This document shows, in pieces, positions 34,260 through 41,706 of a DNA stretch of 64,000 bases. Made by a program: the position numbers and the translations under genes. How positions within the stretch are numbered: the first letter of the stretch is position 1; each line of letters starts with the position of its first letter. This DNA comes from Wukongibacter sp050859025 (lineage in GTDB: Bacteria; Bacillota; Clostridia; Peptostreptococcales; Caminicellaceae): assembly GCF_050859025.1 (NCBI RefSeq), contig NZ_CP138200.1, forward strand, positions 682,001-746,000. Reading direction: 5' to 3'. A model generated the notes under the pieces. It was not told the origin of the DNA and made no database searches. It saw only the letters and a program-made list of their open reading frames with translations.

Positions 34260-35201
34260 ATGAAAATATTATTATATCCTCATATATATCAAAATGGTGG
34301 TACTGGAAATGTATTACGACTGTATTATTTATATAAATATATTATAGATAAATATAGAGATACACAAATTTTATTTACTTCTAATAATATAGAGTTAGCT
34401 AAAAAAGTAATCGGTTCTATAGGAGGACAAATAAATATAGAAAATTTTAATTTGAAGGAAAGCTTTGATACTATAATATATGATAGTCCAATTTATAATA
34501 AGGAAAAAATAAAAAAATTAAAAAAACATGGGTATAAATTAATTGCTTTGGATTTTTTTGATTATGCTGATAGACATGTAGATATAATAATTAACCTCTT
34601 CAATCATAAAAAAGAAAATATAGAAAACTTTAAAGGTAAAATTTACGAAGGTCTAAAATATTGTATATTAAGAAATGATATTATAAATTCAAAAGAAAAA
34701 ATAATCTTAGAGCCTAATGAGAAGTTAAATGTACTTGTTACTTTTGGTGGAGAAGATCCTAATTCAAATACATTTGAGGCTCTAAGTAGAATTGACTACT
34801 CAAAAACAACTGCTAAGGTCATTTTAGGATATTTAAATAAAGATAGGGATAAAATTATTGATAAATATTCAAACAAAGCCGAAATTATAGATCCTACTCC
34901 ACATATTGGGAAATTAATATCTAGTTCTGATTTGATTATATGTGGTGGAGGAACGACACTCTTAGAGTCTATCTATTTGGGTAACCCAATAATTACTATA
35001 CCTCAAAATCAACAAGAGAAACACTTTATTGATTATGTAAGAAGACAAGCACCTTTATTTAATATAAATGATTTAGCTACACTAATAGAGCAAGTAAGGG
35101 AAACAAGTTTTAGAAACAATATCAGAAATAAATATGAAAAAGTTATGGATAAAAAGGGTATAGAAAGAATCTGTCAATTAGTGGTTGGAGGGAAAAACTA
35201 A
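34260..35201 (+). CDS. PseG-like UDP-sugar hydrolase / glycosyltransferase
   Basis: 313 residues with the GT-B-like C-terminal half of PseG/MurG: VTFGGEDPNSNT, IGKLISSSDLIICGGGTTLLESIYLGNPIITIPQNQQEKH. The N-terminus MKILLYPHIYQNGGTGNVLRLYYLY keeps a glycine-rich loop but differs from the usual PseG R-x-D-x-S start, so the enzyme may act on a modified substrate. PseG removes UDP from the diacetamido sugar before PseI. Overlaps the next gene by one base (TAATG). Confidence 0.75.
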   Translation: MKILLYPHIYQNGGTGNVLRLYYLYKYIIDKYRDTQILFTSNNIELAKKVIGSIGGQINIENFNLKESFDTIIYDSPIYNKEKIKKLKKHGYKLIALDFFDYADRHVDIIINLFNHKKENIENFKGKIYEGLKYCILRNDIINSKEKIILEPNEKLNVLVTFGGEDPNSNTFEALSRIDYSKTTAKVILGYLNKDRDKIIDKYSNKAEIIDPTPHIGKLISSSDLIICGGGTTLLESIYLGNPIITIPQNQQEKHFIDYVRRQAPLFNINDLATLIEQVRETSFRNNIRNKYEKVMDKKGIERICQLVVGGKN

Positions 35202-36409
35202 TGGAAAAAATATTAGTTATTGGAGCTGGTTTGTACCAAGTAAGTGGTATAGAAAAATTAAAAGAAAAAGAGTATTATGTGATAGCAATTGATGGGAATC
35301 CTAATGCATTAGGAAAGGAAATATCCGATGAATTTTTTTGCATTGATATAAAAGATACTGAAGGAATATTAAATTTACTACAAAGTGAAGATATAAAAAT
35401 TGACGGTTGTATTTGTTTTGCTACAGAAATAGCTTTAAGAACTGTTGCTAAGATTAACGAAAGATTAAAATTAAAAGGAATAACGATGGAACAAGTTAGT
35501 ATAGCTACCAGTAAAGTAAGACAAAGAGAAATTTTAAAAAAATCTAATTTACCGTATCCCAAATTCATATCTATAAAACATGGTGAAAATGTTTTGCAAA
35601 AAGTAAAAGAGCATGCTTTTAAGTATCCATTGATAATTAAGCCATCAGACAGCTCAGGAAGTAGAGGGGTATTTATAATAAGAAATTCAATAGAATTGCA
35701 ACAAAAAATTGAAGATTGCTTCAATTTTTCTAGCTTTGACTCACAGATAATAATTGAAGAATTAATAGAGGGAATAGAATTTACAATAGAGTCTATAGTC
35801 ACTGACAATACAATATATACTTTAGCTATATCTGAAAAGAAAAAACCTATTAATAATTATACCGTATCAACAGAGCTATTTTATAATTCTCCTTTAGCCC
35901 AAAAATTGTACAATTCAATTGAGTCGGTAGTAAATAAGTTCGTGAGAATGTGTGAGTTTAAAAATACAATTATACATACAGAAGTTATTTACTCAAATAT
36001 AACTCATGAAGTATATATAATAGAAACAACTGTTAGAAGTGGTGGCTATGGAATTTTCGATAAAATTTTACCTAAAATAACAGGAATTGATGTTGTGGGG
36101 AAAACGATAGATTTATATTTAGATAATAGAATTAATTTAGATTCAATAAAAAGAAAGCCATGTATACTAAGATTCTTTACAGCAAACGAAGGTAAACTTG
36201 TAAGCATATATAGATTAGATAAAATAATTGAAAAATTAAGTGACATAGAATACGATTTTTTTGCTACTATTGGAGACCATATAAAACCCATATATAGTGA
36301 TGGTTCTAGATTAGGTTATATGATAGTTCACGGACAAAATTGGGAAGATGTTTATAATAAAGCTAATATTTTGGAATATGCAATAAAGTTTGAAATATCA
36401 AACATATAG
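35201..36409 (+). CDS. ATP-grasp ligase of the glycan operon
   Basis: 402 residues. N-terminal Rossmann-like pre-ATP-grasp domain (ILVIGAGLYQVSGIEKLKEKEYYVIAIDGNPNALG) and ATP-grasp domain with YPLIIKPSDSSGSRGVF, IIIEELIEGIEFTIESIV and TTVRSGGYGIFDKILP. ATP-grasp enzymes join a carboxylate to an amine through an acyl-phosphate. In this operon an amino-sugar amine is the attractive acceptor. It is not part of the standard Pse pathway. Its true substrate is not visible from sequence. Confidence 0.85.
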   Translation: MEKILVIGAGLYQVSGIEKLKEKEYYVIAIDGNPNALGKEISDEFFCIDIKDTEGILNLLQSEDIKIDGCICFATEIALRTVAKINERLKLKGITMEQVSIATSKVRQREILKKSNLPYPKFISIKHGENVLQKVKEHAFKYPLIIKPSDSSGSRGVFIIRNSIELQQKIEDCFNFSSFDSQIIIEELIEGIEFTIESIVTDNTIYTLAISEKKKPINNYTVSTELFYNSPLAQKLYNSIESVVNKFVRMCEFKNTIIHTEVIYSNITHEVYIIETTVRSGGYGIFDKILPKITGIDVVGKTIDLYLDNRINLDSIKRKPCILRFFTANEGKLVSIYRLDKIIEKLSDIEYDFFATIGDHIKPIYSDGSRLGYMIVHGQNWEDVYNKANILEYAIKFEISNI

Positions 36410-36420
36410 GGGGGAATAGT

Positions 36421-37569
36421 ATGCATCATAATAAATTATTACATAGAATTAAAGACTCTGCCTCTATGAAGCTAAATGATACAGTGAAAATTTTTGAAAA
36501 AAACGGAAAAAATATCATAAATCTTACAATAGGTCAGCCAGATTTAGACTTGGAACTTGAAATAAAAGAAAAACTTATACAAGCAGTAAAAATGAGTTAT
36601 TCCCATTATACAAATAAACAAGGAGTAGTAAAACTTAGAGAGAAGATATTAGAATGGAATGAAATTGATAATAAATATGATATATCTAATGTCATTGTAA
36701 CTCCAGGAGCAAAGTATGCAATATATACTTTGTTAAAATCAATATTAAATCATGGAGACGAGGTTATAATTTTCAAACCTTATTGGGTAAGTTATATAGA
36801 TATGGTTAATTTATGTGGAGGCAAACCTATAATAGTAGAGTGTAATGATGATTTTACTATCAACTTTGATGATTTAAAGAAAAAAATAAATTCAAGAACA
36901 AAAGCTATGATAATAAATAATCCTAATAATCCTTCAGGAAATATACTAAGTATAGAAGATATGGTAAAATTGAATAAAATCTGTATAGATAGTAATTTAT
37001 ACTTAATATCAGATGAAATATACTCTACAATAGTTTTTAGTAAATTTAAATCTTTCCTTCAATTAGAAGGAAAAAGAAGTTCACATATAATAGCAATAAA
37101 TGGAGTTTCGAAATCTATTGCTTGTACTGGACTCAGGATTGGCTACATTATTGCCGATAAAGATGTAGTTTCTAATTTTCTCAAAGTTCATCAGCATATT
37201 GCTACATGTGCTGGAAGTTTAGAACAAAAAGCACTGAGTTTGATTTCAAAAGAACAATACGCTATTATTCATAATAAACATAAGCAGATATACAAGAAAA
37301 GAAGGAATCTAATTGTAAACAGAATAAATGGGAAAAGTAAAATTCATATTCCCGAAGGAACTTTTTATATGTTACTAAATATAGGAGATGAATTTAATAG
37401 CTCATTAGAATTTTCAAATTATCTAATTAATAATTATGGAATAGCTCTAGTTCCAGGTGAGGCTTATGGTATAGATAATTGGGTTAGAATTTCATTTGCA
37501 ACATCGGAAGAAAAATTAAGGAATTTTATAGAGATTATTAATGGGGAGAATTTATTATGTGTGAAATAG
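36421..37569 (+). CDS. PLP-dependent aminotransferase, class I/II
   Basis: 382 residues of the aspartate aminotransferase-like fold I: IINLTIGQPDLDLELEIK, SHYTNKQGVVKLREKI, VIVTPGAKYAIYTLL, MIINNPNNPSGNIL, LISDEIYSTIVF, GVSKSIACTGLRIGYII (PLP Lys in SKS) and VRISFATSEEKLRNFIE. These enzymes turn 2-oxo acids into amino acids. Unlike PseC it is not a sugar aminotransferase. Its place between the ATP-grasp ligase and two aldolase genes suggests it makes an amino acid from an aldol product. Overlaps the next gene by 13 bases. Confidence 0.88.
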   Translation: MHHNKLLHRIKDSASMKLNDTVKIFEKNGKNIINLTIGQPDLDLELEIKEKLIQAVKMSYSHYTNKQGVVKLREKILEWNEIDNKYDISNVIVTPGAKYAIYTLLKSILNHGDEVIIFKPYWVSYIDMVNLCGGKPIIVECNDDFTINFDDLKKKINSRTKAMIINNPNNPSGNILSIEDMVKLNKICIDSNLYLISDEIYSTIVFSKFKSFLQLEGKRSSHIIAINGVSKSIACTGLRIGYIIADKDVVSNFLKVHQHIATCAGSLEQKALSLISKEQYAIIHNKHKQIYKKRRNLIVNRINGKSKIHIPEGTFYMLLNIGDEFNSSLEFSNYLINNYGIALVPGEAYGIDNWVRISFATSEEKLRNFIEIINGENLLCVK

Positions 37570-38213
37570 ATAGAGAAATAATTGATAGATATAGGAAACT
37601 CGATACTGGCATAATATCAGATGTAATGGGTCGTAAAAGAGTTATGAGGTCTTCTATTAAGTGCCATTATCAGAATAGTGTGAAAGTAGTTGGACAAGCT
37701 TTTACAGTAGATTCAATGGTTGGATGTAATATAATGAGTCACTATGCCTTAACTAAAATAAAAAAAGGACAAATATTAGTTATAGATGCAAAAGGATTTG
37801 AGGATGTTAGTGTTTGGGGAGGCATCCAGACATACTATGCGAAAAAAATCGGTATAGAAGCTGTCGTAATAGATGGTTCTGTAAGAGATATAAAGGAAAT
37901 TAGGGAGTTATTGTTTCCTATTTTTTATAAAAATGTAACTCCAGCGGGGCCTCATAAAGGATGGAGAGACAAAATGAATGTCTCCATAAGCGTTGGTGGG
38001 GTCTCAGTAAATCCCTATGATTTAATTATAGGTGATGATGATGGAGTAGTTGTCGTGCCCTTTGATAATATTAAAGAAGTTTTACACCAAGCAGAGAAAA
38101 AGAAAGAACTTGAAGAGGAATGGATAAATAGAATCGATAAAGGTTTAAATATAGTAGAAGCTATTAATCTTACAGAAACTATTAAATACTTAGGTATAAG
38201 TGAAGGTGATTAA
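37557..38213 (+). CDS. RraA-like / HMG-CHA aldolase family protein
   Basis: 218 residues with the RraA/dimethylmenaquinone-methyltransferase-like fold: LDTGIISDVMGRKRVM, VVGQAFTVDS and WGGIQTYYAKKIGIEAVVIDGSVRDIKEI, where the G-x-R-D of the metal site is intact, and DDDGVVVVPFDNIKEVL. Class II members (such as LigK) cleave or form 4-hydroxy-2-oxo diacids such as 4-hydroxy-4-methyl-2-oxoglutarate; others bind RNase E, which is irrelevant here. An aldolase role is favoured by the context. Confidence 0.83.
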   Translation: MCEIDREIIDRYRKLDTGIISDVMGRKRVMRSSIKCHYQNSVKVVGQAFTVDSMVGCNIMSHYALTKIKKGQILVIDAKGFEDVSVWGGIQTYYAKKIGIEAVVIDGSVRDIKEIRELLFPIFYKNVTPAGPHKGWRDKMNVSISVGGVSVNPYDLIIGDDDGVVVVPFDNIKEVLHQAEKKKELEEEWINRIDKGLNIVEAINLTETIKYLGISEGD

Positions 38214-38215
38214 TT

Positions 38216-38959
38216 TTGATTATAGATTCACACACACATATTACAGACAAAAATTCAGATTTATTTAAAGAATTAGAAACTAGTAACATAGATGGAATTA
38301 ATATAATCTGCGTTAGTGGATTATTTGAAGAAGAAAATGTAATTCCAATGGTTAATGAAAATAGAACTAAAGATAAACAGATATATTTAACTTCGAGTAT
38401 TTCGTTAGATGATTTTCAAATTAATAAAGCATTTGAAAATTTTGATAGGTTCAATTTTATAAAAATACATCCAAGAGTTCAAAGTTTAGTTTATGAAGAT
38501 ATTCGAAAAATTTTAATAGATCTAAGATCAAAACATATACTTAAACCAATAATTATAGATATGTTTCCATATAGAACAGATAGGTTTAGAATAAATTATA
38601 ATAGACCTATAAATTATGAAGAATTATTAATTGAATTTAATGATTACAATTTTGTTTTTGCACATTTTGGAGGTATTTACCTCAGAGAAGTGTTTATGAT
38701 GCTAAAATGCTATAAAAATTTATATGCTGATACTTCTTTAATTACAAGATATTTTAAAGATAGCCCTATAGATGATGAACTATATTATTTTATAAAAAGA
38801 TTAGAAGGAGAGAAGGTTCTATATGGCTCAGATTATCCAGAAATGAAACTACAAGAAAGCTTAGATTTACAACTTAAAAAGATGCAAAGTATAGGGATGA
38901 AATCAAATCATATTGAAAGAGTCTTGGGAAAAAACTTTTTAGATTTATTAAGTTGCTAG
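38216..38959 (+). CDS. Amidohydrolase family (PF04909-type) protein
   Basis: 247 residues. Metal-binding IDSHTHI at the start, FIKIHPRVQSL, FVFAHFGGIYLREV and GSDYPE near the C-terminus, which are the TIM-barrel amidohydrolase_2 signatures. Relatives include 2-pyrone-4,6-dicarboxylate lactonase (LigI) and 4-oxalomesaconate hydratase (LigJ), which work next to RraA-type aldolase LigK, a striking parallel with the preceding gene. The start is TTG 38216, two bases after the previous stop, with AAGGTGA upstream. Confidence 0.82.
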   Translation: MIIDSHTHITDKNSDLFKELETSNIDGINIICVSGLFEEENVIPMVNENRTKDKQIYLTSSISLDDFQINKAFENFDRFNFIKIHPRVQSLVYEDIRKILIDLRSKHILKPIIIDMFPYRTDRFRINYNRPINYEELLIEFNDYNFVFAHFGGIYLREVFMMLKCYKNLYADTSLITRYFKDSPIDDELYYFIKRLEGEKVLYGSDYPEMKLQESLDLQLKKMQSIGMKSNHIERVLGKNFLDLLSC

Positions 38960-39028
38960 ATTTACTATTCAATAAGTTCATTTATATTATTAATAAGTAA
39001 GTATAAGCATCATGACTGGAGGAGTATA

Positions 39029-40942
39029 ATGCATAAAATTGAGATATTAGAAACAACTTTAAGAGATGGCAGTTATAGCGTTAATAATCAGTTTACGGCA
39101 GAAGACACATATTTTATCGCAAAATCCTTAGATGAAATAGGATTTAATTATATTGAAATAGGTTCAGGAATTGGTATGAATGCAAAATCAAAGACAAATA
39201 TTACGCCTGCTTCGGAAGATATAGCGTATATTAAATCAGCCAGAAAAGCAGTTAAAAATGGAAAAATAGGTATGTTTTTTATACCTGGTATTGGAAGAGT
39301 TGAAGATATAGACTTAGCTGCAGATGAAGGATTGGATTTTTTAAGAATTGGAGTCAATATTACTGAAATAGACAAAGCATTCACATATTTAAATCATTGT
39401 AGAAAGAAAAATTTAATTACAACATTAAATCTAATGAAATCCTATGCAGTGGATAGTAATGAATTAGTAGAAATAGCTTCTAAATGCTATGATAATGGCG
39501 TAGAGATACTATATATTGTTGATTCAGCAGGTGGAATGTTACCAAGTGAAGTTGAAGAGTATGTAGTTAAGGTTAAAGAGAAGCTTCCAAATCTAAAACT
39601 AGGGTTTCATGGACATGATAACTTGTCGTTGTCAATGGCAAATACCTTAGCTGCAATAAATGCCGGAGCAGATTTTGTTGATAGCACTATAAGAGGTATA
39701 GGTAGAAGCTCAGGCAATACAATTACAGAAAAGCTGCTTTTAATAATTGATAGGTTAGGATATAAACATAATTTCGATTTAGATAAATTATTTAATATTA
39801 GTGAACATATAATACTACCCTATCTATCTAATAAATTTGAATCTTCAACAGATTATATTTTAGGATATTCACAATTTCATTCTAGTTATTTAAATTCAGT
39901 ATATAAAATATCCAAAAAATATAATGTTGATCTAAATAAGTTAATTGTCAATTATTCAAAAATAGATAAGATAAGTATGGATGAAGATTTATTAGAGCAA
40001 TTAGCAATCAAATTAAGTAAAGTAGAACTAAGGACTTCTTACTTTAACATAGCTTCAGAAATTAAGCATAACGAAAACACGGAGCGACAGCTTTCGATTC
40101 TAAAAAATAAGTTTATAGAGCTAAAAAATAAATATAACTCATTAGTTTTTTTCAATTTATCTAAATCATACGAGTCAATTAGTAGAATTAAGGTATCGCC
40201 AGTTGTACATACAATAGAAGATATAGTATTTGGAAGTGCTGAACTATCATTTAAAGATTTTAATTATAATAAATTAATTGATTATTTTAAAGCCACAGTA
40301 GATGGCTTTTTAGTGGATAGAAGAATTTTGAATAATATTAGTGACCTGACTAGCCATAATGATATACAATATTACTATAATGATGCAATAATGTTTGCAA
40401 AATCGATTTATAATTATTTAAAAAATATTAAGTTACATGATACTAATAAATTGAATAAATTATATATTGATATATATGATGAAGTTTTGGTATATCTTAT
40501 AGAGTTAATCAAAGATTTAAATGTAACTATTACATCTAATATCAATGACGCAAATATAGCAGTAGTAGGGAAAAACTTTGTTGAAAGCAAAGTAATAGAT
40601 GAATGCAAAGATTTAAAATGGATACTACTTACTACTCCTAAAAAATTAGATTATAGAATATCTGAAAATAATAGCAATGTTACTCTAATAAGAATAGATT
40701 TGGAAAGAGAAATTTTCAGTGAGATCATTGAAAATATAAATTATAAAAGACTATTTAATGAAGGTTTTGGGCAAAAACTAATAAATGGTAAACTTTATTG
40801 TAGTGGAGGCTTTATAGGTCGGAAAGGTAGTATAGTAGTAGATAATATGAATAAAATCTCTAAAATATATGGTTCATCTAATGGTGATGGTAGTATATCA
40901 TATACAAAAAACAAATCATTGTCTCACGATACTCTCAGTTGA
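39029..40942 (+). CDS. DmpG/HMGL-like aldolase with extra C-terminal domain
   Basis: 637 residues. Residues 1 to about 260 form a LeuA/HMG-CoA-lyase barrel closest to 4-hydroxy-2-oxovalerate aldolase: ETTLRDGSYSVNNQFTAEDT (metal Asp), IEIGSGIGMN, GFHGHDNLSLSMANTLAAINAGADFVDSTIRGIGRSSGNT. About 260-390 continues in helical DmpG style. The last 240 residues are unlike known DmpG proteins: a helical part and a small alpha/beta part (ANIAVVGKNFVESKV) ending with GGFIGRKGSIVVDN. The extra domain may be an N-acyl/redox partner, but I cannot name it. GGAGGAGTATA before ATG 39029. Confidence 0.8.
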   Translation: MHKIEILETTLRDGSYSVNNQFTAEDTYFIAKSLDEIGFNYIEIGSGIGMNAKSKTNITPASEDIAYIKSARKAVKNGKIGMFFIPGIGRVEDIDLAADEGLDFLRIGVNITEIDKAFTYLNHCRKKNLITTLNLMKSYAVDSNELVEIASKCYDNGVEILYIVDSAGGMLPSEVEEYVVKVKEKLPNLKLGFHGHDNLSLSMANTLAAINAGADFVDSTIRGIGRSSGNTITEKLLLIIDRLGYKHNFDLDKLFNISEHIILPYLSNKFESSTDYILGYSQFHSSYLNSVYKISKKYNVDLNKLIVNYSKIDKISMDEDLLEQLAIKLSKVELRTSYFNIASEIKHNENTERQLSILKNKFIELKNKYNSLVFFNLSKSYESISRIKVSPVVHTIEDIVFGSAELSFKDFNYNKLIDYFKATVDGFLVDRRILNNISDLTSHNDIQYYYNDAIMFAKSIYNYLKNIKLHDTNKLNKLYIDIYDEVLVYLIELIKDLNVTITSNINDANIAVVGKNFVESKVIDECKDLKWILLTTPKKLDYRISENNSNVTLIRIDLEREIFSEIIENINYKRLFNEGFGQKLINGKLYCSGGFIGRKGSIVVDNMNKISKIYGSSNGDGSISYTKNKSLSHDTLS

Positions 40943-41054
40943 GCAATTTGCTATTTCACTCTTCATAGTCAAGTTGTACTTTTGTTTAAACCATTTCCAG
41001 TTATTTTAAAGTTTCTATCATTAATGATTTCCCTTTGGTAAAGTGCTTACAGAA

Positions 41055-41094
41055 AAACTCCCCTCTGACTTAATTATAGCCAGAGAGGAGTTTG
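41055..41094 (+). terminator. Terminator of the pse operon
   Basis: AAACTCCCCTCTGAC pairs with GCCAGAGAGGAGTTT around an A/T loop. Tail GAAATTTC. The T run is imperfect but the stem is strong. Confidence 0.75.
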
Positions 41095-41125
41095 AAATTT
41101 CACTTAGCTACAGATTTATTTACAC

Positions 41126-41206
41126 TATTTTTTATGCTTGTAGTGTCCTGTCTTAACAAGCGCAGACTCATCAAGTCCTAAACTAAGCTTATCTGATATT
41201 CTTTAA
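41126..41206 (-). pseudogene. Possible C-terminal gene remnant, minus strand
   Basis: A 26-codon frame between two stops reads as a polished protein end: KLSLGLDESALVKTG then HYKHKK before the stop. It has no start or ribosome site. It looks like the tail of a broken gene, but I do not recognise the parent. Weak evidence. The rest of 40943-41327 holds the terminator and the flaG promoter. Confidence 0.2.
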
Positions 41207-41265
41207 CTATTTTTTCTATAAATGAACATTGTTTTTATAAATTAGCGGATAGTAAAAAAAAATAT

Positions 41266-41292
41266 TATAAAAATTATAAAACTTACCGATAT
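41266..41292 (+). promoter_or_regulatory. Probable sigma-28 promoter of flaG-fliD
   Basis: TATA at 41266-41269 (one base from TAAA), 15-base spacer and ACCGATAT at 41285-41292 (consensus GCCGATAT). Start predicted near 41299, just before AGGGAGG of flaG. Confidence 0.6.
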
Positions 41293-41327
41293 ATTAATTA
41301 GAAAGATATTACAGGGAGGTTTAAAAG

Positions 41328-41690
41328 ATGAAGTTAGATAGTATTATTAGTACCGCTACAATTAAAAGTACTAATTCTAATGAAGCTTCTATAAGTCGTT
41401 CTAGTAATGATGTCAATGTATTAGAAGAAAATCGGAAAAATGAAGCTTTAAATAATGAAAATCTAAGTGAAAAAACAATAAAGGAAGTAATCGATAATAC
41501 CAACAAAAAACTTATAGCTACTAACAGAAAATTCGAATTCAGCATAAATGAAGAAACTAACGATGTTATTGTAAAAGTTATTAATAAAGAAACCGATGAA
41601 TTAATAAGAGAAATACCATCAGAAAAAATACTAGATATGGTAGCAAAAATGATGGAGCTTGCAGGTTTGTTTATTGATGAAAAGAGATAA
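41328..41690 (+). CDS. flaG: FlaG family flagellar protein
   Basis: 120 residues. A disordered Ser/Asn-rich N-terminal third followed by the FlaG core TIKEVIDNTNKKLIATNRKFEFSINEETNDVIVKVINKETDELIREIPSEKILDMVAKMMELAGLFIDEKR. FlaG tunes filament length in some bacteria and lies next to fliD here as usual. GGGAGG precedes ATG 41328. 16 bases to fliD. Confidence 0.9.
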   Translation: MKLDSIISTATIKSTNSNEASISRSSNDVNVLEENRKNEALNNENLSEKTIKEVIDNTNKKLIATNRKFEFSINEETNDVIVKVINKETDELIREIPSEKILDMVAKMMELAGLFIDEKR

Positions 41691-41706
41691 GTGAGGAGGA
41701 GTAAAT

